Assembly: GCA_002205965.3 (NCBI GenBank)
Contig: NADL03000483.1
Location: forward strand, 930,001-994,000
Reading direction: 5' to 3'
From: Kappaphycus alvarezii
Lineage: Eukaryota; Rhodophyta; Florideophyceae; Gigartinales; Solieriaceae
Length of the DNA: 64,000 bases
The notes under the pieces are model-generated. The model was given only the letters and a program-made list of their open reading frames with translations. It was not told the DNA's origin and did no database searches. A program made the position numbers and the translations under genes. This document shows positions 44,918 through 54,760 of this stretch, piece after piece (position 1 is the first letter of the stretch; each line of letters opens with the position of its first letter).

Positions 44918-45775
44918 ATGGCCTCTAGACCCAATCCGGAGAAAGCACTTACTCTCCTTAGACATCTAGACGGCCCGGCTTTCGATTTATACCACAGGAC
45001 ATTCGCCTCGAATGGCGAACTGGTAGATGAGGCAAAAGACTACTACACCGCCAAGCAAAAGTTCTTCGAGCATTTCGTCAAGGAAAAAGATCCCCAAAAC
45101 GTTATCCGACAAGCTCTAGAAGTTGGAATAGACATTGAAGACATTTCTGGCTCCCTGAAGGAGATGGATCGCCTTTACGAGAAAGCTGGATTCGACAACG
45201 TTACAAGATTTGGACTTTTACGCACCGCCGCCTGTCGCTACGAGGAGCTACAGCAATTTTTAACTTTCCGTGAGCCTCGAGATTACTCAAGCATCAAACA
45301 GGCTCTAAGGGACTTTCACTTAAATCGCCTCACGTTTATTGACCCTTCAAGCCGAGATTCAGAAGTCCCACTGACCAAGTTGTTAGTTAGTCCAGACTCC
45401 AGTTCCAGAAACACCGTGAACAAGGTGGACGCTATAGATGAGGATCTTTCCAGACTAACATTGTTTTTAAAAAATAAGAAGGGAGATAACGGTGCAGGAC
45501 CTTCGCTGGCACAACAGAGGGGCAACAAATTTCGTCCGTGCTCTGTTTGCAACGAGCTAGTTCACAACTACATGAACTGCGAGAAGAACCCCCACCGCAA
45601 TACGCGTTGCTCTTATTGCGGAAAGACCGGTCATTCGGTAGCCACTTGTTGGTCTGCCGCTAAGGATAGGTCTTCGGGGGCTCACAATAAAAAAGAGAAG
45701 GAGGAAGATGGAAAAACAGGCCAGTTTAATGTAGTATGTGAAAGCGATTCAGACACCTATTATGCTATCCAATAA
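44918..45775 (+). CDS. Element A gag
   Basis: Retrotransposon capsid/nucleocapsid protein of 285 residues from the ATG 44918 (MASRPNPEKALTLLRHLDGP). The open frame reaches further up into the leader, but without motif. A capsid-like helical region contains HLDGPAFDLYHRTFASNGEL and LYEKAGFDNVTRFGLL. The C-terminal zinc knuckle is CSYCGKTGHSVATC (near 45608), preceded by a second Cys/His group, CSVCNELVHNYMNC. It ends at 45775 with an acidic stretch. The frame is intact over its whole length, unlike the downstream pol. Confidence 0.75.
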   Translation: MASRPNPEKALTLLRHLDGPAFDLYHRTFASNGELVDEAKDYYTAKQKFFEHFVKEKDPQNVIRQALEVGIDIEDISGSLKEMDRLYEKAGFDNVTRFGLLRTAACRYEELQQFLTFREPRDYSSIKQALRDFHLNRLTFIDPSSRDSEVPLTKLLVSPDSSSRNTVNKVDAIDEDLSRLTLFLKNKKGDNGAGPSLAQQRGNKFRPCSVCNELVHNYMNCEKNPHRNTRCSYCGKTGHSVATCWSAAKDRSSGAHNKKEKEEDGKTGQFNVVCESDSDTYYAIQ

Positions 45776-45868
45776 GTCGTTAATGCAGCGACAAGAACAG
45801 CCGATGGCGAGGCTTTAACGAAATAGCCTCGCCAAGGAAACTACGAAGGGATTCCGATATCACGTCTC

Positions 45869-46898
45869 GTGAATGACCCGCGGCAAGCCCTAGTTATTCC
45901 CTCATTCCCTGCAGTGGAAGAATTCCGTACTTTAAACCGCAGGAGGAAGCCGGAGAAGAACAACTGCGCGAAAAAGAACTCGAACAAGATCCAAGAGTAC
46001 GTTGGCAAATACGACATCGTGTCGGAACTTGCAAATGCCAACTGTGGTCTGACGTTTGGCCAGCTCCTTTGTGGGGATGCAGATGGAGCTACCAAGATAA
46101 TGCAGATAATGCGCTGTTTGCTCGGGAAGCGGTCAGTACCCCGCGTCGCAGTCGTGACTAACCCGGAATCTCGCCTATTACGAGTCGTACAACGTAAGGT
46201 TTATGGCACTGACGTTTGGGCATTGCTAGATTCTGGGGCAGTACCCAACGTTATGTCTGCCGTCTTGTCTCAACGCTTATATCTATCGCCGAATTTTACG
46301 TCAAGGAAGATAACAGTGGCTAAGAAATGGAGAAAGTTCATCTTGCGTCGGCTCGTTGCTGAATTTTCCTACTACTTTCGGTGAACAAGGGGTCAAGCTG
46401 GACTACCTTGTTTTCGAGAAGTCTCCATTTGACATTATTATTGGACTTCCAGCACTCGAATCTATGCGCGCGAGCCTAGATTTGGGAGCACAGAGTGTGC
46501 GCCTGTACACAGGGTCCGAAGAAGTCGTGCTACCGCTCGAGCCCGACGCGAAAGCGACCGAAAAGAGGCTCGTCGAAGGCGAAGATATTGGTACTCCCAG
46601 CGAAGATTTCACATCCGATTCGAACGCTGGGCCGGAGTCATCGGATTCATCCGAAGAAGAACTTGTTTTTTTCATCCGCGGAGACGTTATGGAACAAGAA
46701 GATGAGAAGCATCCCGGAGGAGGAAGCACCACCGATGAAGAAGAAGAAGAAGTTCTTGACGCTCTGAGGGCTCGTCTAGCACACCTTCGAGAAGTAGACC
46801 AAGCGCGAATAAACGATTCCCTCCGAAGCAATGGTATAGTCTCCTGGAAGATTGAAGAGCTCCGTCCCGCCACAGTTCCAGTGGAACACACGTTTTAG
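45869..46898 (+). pseudogene. Element A protease and linker
   Basis: An aspartic protease is readable: DVWALLDSGAVPNVMSAVLS (catalytic Asp at 46229), then across a frame change near 46370 FDIIIGLPALESM, the conserved flap/ILG region. A long acidic linker (SDSSEEELVFFIRGDV, TTDEEEEEVLDALRARLAHL) follows. Starts and ends in different frames, so at least one shift is present. Confidence 0.7.
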
Positions 46899-46982
46899 CT
46901 AAAGGACTAAAATCCAGTTTAACACAGAGCTCGTCGCCTGGCTCCGCGTCACAACGATGCGGTCCGAAAAGAAGTTTATAGG

Positions 46983-49460
46983 ATGCTGGAAGCAGGAATT
47001 AATACCCTAGCATCTTCAGCATGGTCCTTTACTGTAGTGATCGCCTCCAAGAAGGACGTAAAGCCCAGATTCTGTGTGGACTACCGCAGTTTGAACCGTA
47101 AGATGAAGGCCGATCGTTGGCCTCTGCCCAAGATAGAAGAAATATTCGATGACCTAAATGGTAGTTCGGTATTCACTACCCTCGATTTGTTCGCAGGATA
47201 CTGGCAGGTTTGCATGAGCGAAGATTGTAAGGAGATGGCTATCTTTATTTGCAGTTACTGGGCTTTCAAGTTTGAGGTTATGCCCTTTGGTCTCATGAAT
47301 GCTCCGTAAACTTTTCAGCGCATGATGGACTATGTTTTACGGGACATCTCCTTTGCTCGCGCTTATTTGGACGATTTTGTCGTCTTTTCTAACTCCATCG
47401 AGGAGCACATTGATCTCTTAAATAGAATTTTCGACGCTATCGGAAAGGCGGGCCTGAAGCTCAAGATCGATAAGTGTGACTTTGCGAAACCAGCTTTTAA
47501 GTTACTGGGACACAAAGTTCCCAAAACGGAGTTCATGTCGACGAATAAAAGATTAAGGCCATCAAGGAATCACCGGTTCCGAAGGATACGACTGAGTTGC
47601 GCGATTTTCTTGGCCTTGCCGGTTATTGCTGCCGTTTTATTCGTGGCTTCGCAGAGAGTTCAGCCGCATTATATGCCTCTACGTCTGGCAATAAGAAATT
47701 CAACTGGATAGAGGAAATGATGGAGGTATTCGAAACCTTGAAAGAGAAGCTCACCACTCCACCGCTTCTGGCATTTCCAGACTTCGATTCCCCATTTATA
47801 GCGGAAACTGATGCTTCAAGCGTCCCAGTAGGGGCAGTCCTCGCCCAGAAAAAGGAAGACGGGAAGATGCACCCCGTGCAGTATGCTAGCCGCACTATGA
47901 ATTCGGTTGAGAAGAACTATTCCGCATCTGAGAAGGAAGATCTAGCAGAAATTTTCGCTTTGCGGAAGTTTCGGGTATACCTGTTTTCTACAAAGCCATT
48001 CAGGTTGGTTACCGATCATCAAGCCCTCCGCTACGCTTTTAAAAAGAACGACATCCATGGAAGGTTGGCGTGGTGGATGTATTTTCTTGCGGAGTACGAG
48101 TTCGAAGTAGAGTATAGGCCTGGCGCAAATAACGGCGCCGCGGACTACCTGTCGCGGGCCGTCCCTACTGGTTCCTCACCACCCACAGGGGTCGAGGAAG
48201 GAGATTTGGTCGCAACAGTTGGTTCAATCTCTGTCGCGGAGGGTCGTTCATTGGAATCCAAGCTTATCGAGGTCGCTAGTCATCTGCGGAAGTTTAAGAT
48301 CGAAGAAGAAGACGAAACCAAGAGGCGTGCAATCAAACGTATGGCGAAGCGTTTCATGGTTTGGGAGGGGAAACTACTACGACGTACGAATATGGGACTC
48401 AAGACTGTCCCTTTCCTTGAGGGTAGCACGTCGATGCTCCGCAGCTTCCACGACGATATTGAACACTGGGACACTGAAACAACGAAACAATTCATCTCTG
48501 ACCGCTACTGGTGGCCGCATATGCATAGGGACATCCAAAATTACGTTAAAAGTTGTGAGGGATGTCAGAAGACCAAACAGATCCCTTACCGTAAAAGCCT
48601 GAAATTACCGCTCTCAAACATATTCGAGACTTATTCGATCGATTTCGCCGGCCCGCTCCCGAAGTCGAAGGGCGGGAAGAACTTTTTGCTCATTGCGGTA
48701 GAACATTTAACTGGTTGGCCAACCGCATTGGCCACAGAAGATTCGTCGGCCAGGACTGCTACTCAGTTTATAGAGAAGGAAATTTTGTTCCACTTTGGTC
48801 CCCAAAGACCATTGTATCCGACAATGCTGGATGCTTCACCGCTGCTTCTCTCATTTACCTTTGGGGAAACACGGAATCTCTTGAAGCACTGGTCTGGCCT
48901 ACGCCCCATGTCGAATAGTAGGGCCCAGAGGATGGTACGCACCATCAAGACTACCCTCAAGAAAATGGTTCTAGGCCAGGGAATGGATTAGGGGAGAGCT
49001 TGCCGAACATTTGTATGGATACAGTCGTCGTCTTCTCGCCTCCGAAGCATCCCCGTTCGAGTTTATGTACGGAGTTGTGCCGCGCATACAATCATCAGGT
49101 GCGATAGCTCTAATTTCTAACACCGCGGAGAGCCATCTTCGATTGGAGTTGTTAGCAAACGTGGAAATCCGGCACGAAGAAGGGATGAAAAAGAGCGTGT
49201 ATTGAGAAACAAGGCATTCGCGGAACCTGTAGGGTTCGACGTGGGCGACTGAGTCCTTGTTGCGCATGGAGCGGCCTTGCCGAGAATAGTTAATTGGCCA
49301 GCTTTCACATCAGGATACTTCGGGCCGTGCCAGATATGGAAAGGGGATCACCCGAGGTATTGGCTGACCTTAAATGGTAGACCTCACTCCAGAAGTGCTA
49401 TCCACGCAAGGCGTATGGTTTCTTTTGTGGTCCGCCCGAGAAGCCTGCAAAATTAGTGGC
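46983..49460 (+). pseudogene. Element A reverse transcriptase, RNase H and integrase
   Basis: RT: WSFTVVIASKKDVKPRFCVD, LDLFAGYWQVCMSED, VMPFGLMNAP then an in-frame TAA at 47308, and ARAYLDDFVVFS with the catalytic Asp pair at 47364-47375. RNase H: FIAETDASSVPVGAVLAQ, NSVEKNYSASEKE and YRPGANNGAADYLSR (about 48120). Integrase: zinc region HDDIEHWDTETTKQFISDRY with CEGCQKTKQ, core IDFAGPLPKSKGGKNFLLIA, a weak second Asp block (TIVSDNAGCF in the next frame) and SEASPFEFMYGVVPR near 49040. A C-terminal part runs to about 49460 with no chromodomain seen. Frame changes near 47560 and 48810 plus stops inactivate it. Confidence 0.8.
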
Positions 49461-49694
49461 CTCCATTCTCGCCCATCGTAGTGGTAGGAAATGTGGCCTT
49501 TAGCAGAACTGTTCTCCTGTTCGTTTCAACAATATATCTTTTGATCGTTTGAGTAATACATTTGTTTCGTTGGGTTTAAACGCATCCCTACACAAAAAAA
49601 GAAAATTGAAAGAAAAGAAAAGAAAACTAGAAGAAACGAATTACCAAAGAAGAAAATTGAATGATGGAACCCGCTGAATCACCGTAGAACCCTA
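49461..49694. other. Spacer between integrase end and antisense gene
   Basis: AT-rich, with an A/G-rich run near 49590-49650. No gene seen. Confidence 0.4.
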
Positions 49695-50952
49695 CTGTTT
49701 GGAGCTACTAGTTTCCCCCTTCACCTTCGACTGCGCGCCGCGACTTTTACGGATTTCCGATTTGGTCCTGCCACGGCGGCGGGGACGCTTCGATGCCTGT
49801 CCACTTCTAAGTGAAAGCCTTCGAACTTCCAGTATCGTGATTAAGGTCGAACTCCCGCCCACGAGCTCAACGAAAGACTTCTCAGAGAGTTCAAGAATGA
49901 ACGTTTCACCAGGGTCGAGGAGGTGACCCGTCTAAATATTCATTGCAACGCAGTGCCTGACGCCGTTGGAATCTTCTATAGAGACTATATAGACGGCGGG
50001 GCCCAAGGCCAACGCAGATGTAACGGAAGGGTACATCGGCAGGCTTTTTTCGAGCACAATCTCCCTAGGAGGTAGGTGCTTTTGGGCGTCCCGTAGATAT
50101 CGAATACGGCCCCCTCTCAAGTGATTCGGGTGGCATCGAGCCAGATTTGACCGAAAGTAGTCAAACCAACGCTTCGCGTCGCCCTACTTCCCTAATTCTC
50201 GCAACTTTTTGCTATGGAGGCGCCAATACACCCTTCCGTCTGGTCAATGAAAGGGGTATTAGGGAGCGCGAAAGAGCGGTACTTGCTTTCATCAGAGCGG
50301 GGTTCTCGAGAGCGAGTAAAAGAAGGAAGAAGCTTCCGGCCAGGGTGTTCCTGGCACCATTTGTGTATTTCAAAGATCGAGTCCAAACGGTTTCCGAACC
50401 CAGCGTGAATAGGCCCCCTTCGTCGATATCATGCATGAAGAAGCTGCCTCCACCCTCAAAGGAAAGGGTGTAAAGAAGGATAGTATAAAATTCCCTGGTG
50501 GCCTCATCTTCTCCCTAGTATACCGCTTCCTTCTCGTCCCATACTATAGACTTGACGATACAGTCTTTTTCCGACACCTTCTTATACGTACGGGAGTCAT
50601 AAATGGATTATGGCAAGCCCAATTGGCAGGCGACCTCCTTTGTAAGCTCCATGATAGGCAAGGCGGAAACTGCGTCCATTGTATGATTTCCAAATAAGAA
50701 TGGAAAGTCGCAAGGGCGAACCTTTGTTATGCTCGGGGACCCGGAGGTGAAAAAAACGAGTTCAGGCTCGTTCGACGACATGTACTTGATAACAATACCC
50801 GACCTCTCAAGAAGGGCCCTTGTCTGCGGAGGTATCTTCGACTGGGCTTCAGCGTCCGCTTCCCTTGACATCCTCGCGGCCTTGGTAGCGATTTTCTTTC
50901 GAGGCGCTTTTCCTCCCGTACTCAACCTAGCCAACTGCTTCGTCCGCGCCAT
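49695..50952 (-). pseudogene. Histone H3 tail mimic fused to a possible protease-like protein, antisense in element A
   Basis: ATG at 50952 in a good start context (GTAATGG). Residues 2-20 are ARTKQLARLSTGGKAPRKK and the next are IATKAARMS: 23 of the first 28 positions after Met equal the histone H3 tail. Differences in H3 numbering are T6L, K9L, Q19K, L20I and K27M; K4, S10, K14, K18, K23 and S28 are kept. No histone fold follows. The frame runs to a TAA at 50608, and coding-like sequence continues on - with further stops (about 50518, 49932) and frame changes to a Lys/Arg-rich end (RPRRRGRTKSEIRKS) and stop at 49695. The late part has EGCIGASIAKSC, DSNGVRHCVAMN and LLDPGE, a Cys...His...Asp order like papain-fold proteases (low certainty). 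It lies between integrase and the element B insertion, opposite to element A transcription. Confidence 0.7.
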
Positions 50953-51102
50953 TACGATGTTTTTGCACAACTAAGGATCAGCTTCCACTAGTATACAGGC
51001 AGTCTGAAACTGCACCTCCGTACTTCTCAGCTCCCACGTCACCGTCATTGTGCCACCGAAATGTTGAGGAGAATAAGATGGCGAGGAGAGGAACAAGCTC
51101 AC
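50953..51102 (-). other. Upstream region of the H3-mimic gene, within element A
   Basis: No recognised gene; a short frame on - ends in a stop just before the mimic's start. A promoter, if any, would be here or beyond the inserted element B, which now separates the gene from its original upstream DNA. Confidence 0.35.
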
Positions 51103-51107
51103 AAGGC
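51103..51107. repeat. Target-site duplication of element B, left
   Basis: AAGGC, repeated at 58142-58146 just after the right LTR. Confidence 0.9.
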
Positions 51108-51608
51108 TGTTGTATTTCACTCCACAGACCTTACAACTGCATATACTGTACTGTAGATTCAAACCACTGGTAACCTTGCAGCCAGGGCTACTAGGCACTT
51201 TGCTGTCATTACACTTTCCTTACAGTTCTGAACACAGCGTTTGACCCCATTGGTACACTTGGAATAGTTACGGGCGAGTTGCACACTGGGATATTACATC
51301 ATTGCTTTACCAATCAAAAGTCGCCTTGCTATCCCATGCCACCTGGACCAATGTACTTCTTACATCTTGTCAGAGTATGTCACTCTTGCCGACTACAATC
51401 TGAAAGCGCTGCTTACGATACCGTCAGGGCTGTTTTACGGGAATACCTTTGAATTCGCTACTGTTAGACTGCATTTTCTTTTAGTTTGTAGCTATCTTCA
51501 GTTCTATATAAACCCTGGTTTGGAGCGGCCGGCTTTACCCAGCCAGCCTCAACAAAGTTTCAACCACAGTTCTACCTTGATCTGCTCGTGTGCGCTTAAC
51601 ACCCCACA
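51108..51608 (+). repeat. 5' LTR of element B
   Basis: TGTTGTATTTCACTCC ... AACACCCCACA. Differs from 57638-58141 by a few small indels (for example AAAAAG for AAAG). Confidence 0.95.
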
Positions 51609-51611
51609 TCG

Positions 51612-51624
51612 TGGTAGCATCGCA
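51612..51624 (+). promoter_or_regulatory. Primer-binding site of element B
   Basis: TGGTAGCATCGCA, three bases after the LTR; same 13 bases as element C. Confidence 0.6.
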
Positions 51625-51761
51625 AGTAAGTTGTGCCTTATTGTGCGTTTTTCCAATCCGCCAGTTGGGATAAAATCTCTACTAGATTTATCTCAGCTGC
51701 CCGATTGCAAACAGAGACTAACATTGTGTTTTTCACTCTGACCCTTACGCGGTAACCCACA

Positions 51762-52489
51762 GTGTCGTACAACAGGAAGTCAAAGGGCCGCCCTCCATCG
51801 CCGTCAGAGTACGACTCAGAAGACCTCGCCGACTTTCGTTCCCCGCCCACCTCGCCAATACTACCGATTGGCGAGGAAGAAGATCCCAAGACCCCGCTTC
51901 CTCCGTCGACTCCGAGAACCCCCATCGCCTTACTCAGCCCCGAGGAGCCCAAGACACCGACGCCGACTTGCCAAGATCTTGTCTTACCCCGAGCACTGTC
52001 AGTGGCATCTCCCTTTGGTACGGTCGAAGAGCCTCGCACCCCTTTTCGATCGTTTGCCCTACCCCCATCGACCGGCCTTCGATCCTTACCCCCGGTCCCG
52101 AGGAAGCCGTCGCGTCCGACCGTCTCGAACCCGTCAAGGCCACCGAAAGTTCAAGGGCTCCTCCGAGAAGGCTTCAAGTACTGCCGGACGCCGCCTCTGT
52201 GTCGATCCAAAGGGTGGTAAACCATCGAATCCGCAAGGCTAGGCCCTCGAAAAGGCCGCGGATGAACAAGAACCCGAAGTCCTCTCCGTTCCATTGTCGT
52301 CATTGTCAAGTGACCTGCTCCGGCCGCGTTCAGTACTTCGAGCACCTCCGTTCCCGTCGTCACATCCGCCGTACAAGCAAGAAGGAGTACAAGTGCAAGG
52401 ACTGCAATATTGAGTTGTTCAGTGAACAAGACCTTGTCCGCCATCAGAACGGGGCTCAGCATCGACTCACAGTCAGAGGTCACAATTAG
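51762..52489 (+). pseudogene. Element B accessory ORF with two U1-type zinc fingers (one frame break)
   Basis: Counterpart of 19612-19040. It opens at GTG 51762, nine bases after an in-frame TAA, with no ATG. The N-terminus is disordered and Pro-rich (RPPSPSEYDSEDLADF, PKTPLPPSTPRTPIALL, TVEEPRTPFRSFALPP). A single-base loss near 52160 moves the frame, after which VLPDAASVSIQRVVNHRIRK is conserved with element C. Two fingers follow with exact C-X2-C-X12-H-X5-H spacing: Cys at 52295 and 52304, His at 52343 and 52361; then Cys at 52394 and 52403, His at 52442 and 52460. Ends at 52489. This finger type occurs in splicing and RNA-binding proteins. An AG just before each GTG could be a splice acceptor, so the true start may be in an upstream exon. 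Confidence 0.75.
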
Positions 52490-52624
52490 TATCTTTGTTT
52501 TCCATTAAAATTGCTTGTTTTTGAGTAAGAAAAAGGAAAAAAAGCAATAAGTTCATTCTCAATCGACTTCGTGTGTGTGTTGTGTTCACCCTTCCGCTGT
52601 GATTGCAAGCTTTCCTCTGCTGCC

Positions 52625-52763
52625 CCCAGATCCTTGTAGTAGGACTTACAATTGTAAGTCCGTATCGCCATCAGGACCTAGACAGGACAACCACCGCAAA
52701 GCAAGAATCGGAAGAAGGGCTACTATAACGCACCCGACGTGACTGACGTCAACCCTTACGTCA
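52625..52763 (-). repeat. Conserved body downstream of the tRNA-like head (copy in B)
   Basis: On - it reads TTGACGTAAGGGTTGACGTC, TTATAGTAGCCCTTCTTCC, then GGCGATACGGACTTAC, matching 18788-18920 of element C. Confidence 0.65.
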
Positions 52764-52772
52764 AAGAAGGAA

Positions 52773-52861
52773 CTTTTTGTAAGTGCTCCTGGCGGATTTG
52801 AACCCGCGACCACCTCATCAGGAGCTACTTACACTTAACCACTAGGTCACCAAGACCGGAA
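52773..52861 (-). ncRNA. tRNA-like module inside element B, antisense to the element
   Basis: A-box-like TGACCTAGTGG (52849-52839) and B-box-like GGTTCAAATCC (52804-52794), each one base off consensus and spaced as in tRNAs. A 13-pair stem with one bulge, GTAAGTAGCTCCTG with CAGGAGCACTTAC (52832-52819 and 52791-52779), encloses the B box. A canonical cloverleaf does not form. It occupies the same place and strand as the module in element C, but the head sequence is different while the following body is the same. Confidence 0.5.
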
Positions 52862-53117
52862 TTTGAAGGTGCAAGAAGAACCAATCAGGTTATAAATCAC
52901 AATTTTTTCAAAAATCATTGCTGGCATTTTGAAAAACCAGCTTACTGGAGGCTTCGCATCGTGGGTAGTTTGCCCAGGAACCATCTAGGAGACTCTCTGT
53001 TACTCCAGGTGTTACAGAAATCGTGTACACGTATCACCACGTGTACACGTGTAAGGTCGGAAACTTCTCTCAGATACCAGGCCAAATACTGTTACTGGCT
53101 TTGTGAACCTAATCGCT

Positions 53118-54057
53118 ATGGATCAGCCGCAAGTCACCCTAGAGTCGCTTACGCAAATGGTGCTTCAGTTGCAGCAGAATCTTGAGCACGCCAATAACCA
53201 AATTGCGGCACACAGATCAGAGCTTTCTATTGCAGCGCAAAAGGTATCCTCCTTAGAATCTGAACTCGTAAACGCCCAAAACCAGGCCAGCTCGTCAAAT
53301 AATGCCCTAGTGGACAGTCAGGCTGGCCCAAAGAAAAACAAGCCAACTACATTCACTGGGAAAGGATCAATTGCTAGCTGGTGCGTTCAAATGGACAACT
53401 ACCTCGGGAAATGATGGAAATGGACCCCTACACATAGCACTCAGCTACTTGGCTGGAAATGCCCATGAATGGTGGATGGTCCACTTCAAGACAGAAGAAG
53501 GGAAAGGAATAAATTCCTGGCAGTCCCTGAAGGTTGCTTTGATCCAGCGTTTTGAAACGCTGAACAAAGAGAAGATCGCTCGAGACAAACTCGCCCGCTG
53601 GAAACAAGTCAAAGATGTTCCTACCTTCAACGAAGACTTCAACAAAATTATACTCGACATCCCCGATATTGGAGTTAAAGACCAGATAGATCGTTACTCT
53701 CGCGGTTTGAAGCCCTATATCTGGAAGGCGTTGTGCACCAAAGAATACGTCAATCTCTCCGATCTAATGAAGGATGCTGAGCGAGTAGAGTCGGCCTATC
53801 GGCGTTCTGGACCCGGTAACCTACCAAAGTCTTCTGGAGGAAGGAATGGAAATGGAAGCTCTTTTGCTGGAACCAGCAGTCCTGTACCAATGGAAATTGG
53901 GAACGTAGAAGTGATACCGGGGCTAAAAAGAAACACTCCCAATTTACAGAAGCTTGACAAAGAAGAACGTGAAAGATGTATGCGCGAAGGTCTCTGTCTC
54001 AGGTGCAGACAGAAAGGGCACATGGCCAAGAACTGCCCAAAAGCCCGGAGGAACTGA
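53118..54057 (+). pseudogene. Element B gag
   Basis: ATG 53118 (MDQPQVTLESLTQMVLQLQQ). N-terminal coiled coil, then TFTGKGSIASWCVQMDNYLG. A short loss with frame change near 53410, then the capsid region ALSYLAGNAHEWWMVHFKTE, DKLARWKQVKDVPTFNEDF and DRYSRGLKPYIWKAL. The zinc knuckle is CLRCRQKGHMAKNC, followed by the frameshift heptamer and the TGA at 54057. It would form the particle shell and package the RNA if the one lesion is ignored. Confidence 0.85.
54036..54042 (+). promoter_or_regulatory. Predicted -1 ribosomal frameshift site
   Basis: CCCAAAA read in gag as TGC CCA AAA, fitting X XXY YYZ. The -1 frame continues as PKSPEELIEGPQSVP into pol. The gag stop lies 15 bases later. Same heptamer, phase and distance as in element C. 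Confidence 0.65.
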
Positions 54058-54760
54058 TTGAAGGTCCCCAGTCAGTTCCAGTCATTGAAGAACCATTAGA
54101 CAACCTTGTGTTAGACAAAGAAACTCGGGAGTTATCATTGAATCAAACAAAAAGGTCCATTGTGTCCACCATCAGGTCGAATGCAACGTTCATTGAAACA
54201 TTCTCCCCTGCATTCGAGAGAAATCACAAGGGCCTTCTCATTGTCAAGGGTACAATTGCTGGTGGCCAGCAAAAATCCTCATAGACCCTGGTGGTGAGAT
54301 CAACTTCTTGAGTGAATCGTTTTGCAAGAAACATCAAATAAAGACCCGAGATTCCAGAGAGCTTGCTGAAATGGCCAACGGTGCGGACCAGATACTTCAA
54401 GAATTGGTAAATGCTGTCATTGTACATATAACTGCCTATACTGAACCTCTGTACTTTGCAGTAAGCCCATTGAAGCGTTATGATGCAATTCTTGGGAAAG
54501 AATGGTGCGCCTCGCATGGGGCAAAAATCAATTGTTTTAATAATGAGGTGAAAATCGAACATAAGGGAAATTCATTCATATTTATTGCTGATGATGCCGT
54601 AGTGAGTCCTTTTGTATCTTTCAATACCATAGTTAGTGATTTCGATGAGAAAAAAGAGTTATTTGCAGTTTTACTTAGACCGTTACATCCTAGTGAAACA
54701 AGAGCACCAGTATACCCTCGAGACATACAGAAGGTTTGGAAACATTTGCTGACGTGTTTC
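54043..54760 (+). pseudogene. Element B pol, protease part (two single-base losses)
   Basis: Protease from NHKGLLIVKGTIAGG through a one-base loss near 54265 to [17 protein letters not shown], then [19 protein letters not shown], the usual flap and ILG-like end. The active site is DPG rather than DTG or DSG, as in element C. A second one-base loss near 54735 joins YPRDIQKV to the RT frame. Confidence 0.8.

Larger units (their letters stand above)
52490..53117 (+). other. Linker between accessory ORF and gag of element B
   Basis: Contains, on the opposite strand, the conserved body (52625-52763) and tRNA-like head (52773-52861). Near 53022-53052 there is also a GTGTACACGTATCACCACGT stretch followed by GTGTACACGTG, a GTACAC palindrome. 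Confidence 0.5.

Noticed and set aside
50608..50952. H3 similarity as chance
   Set aside because: 23 of 28 aligned residues including STGGKAPRK starting exactly at an ATG cannot reasonably be coincidence, so this doubt was set aside.
52773..52861. A genuine tRNA gene on -
   Set aside because: The T-stem fits poorly, and the strong stem encloses only the B box, which is not a cloverleaf.
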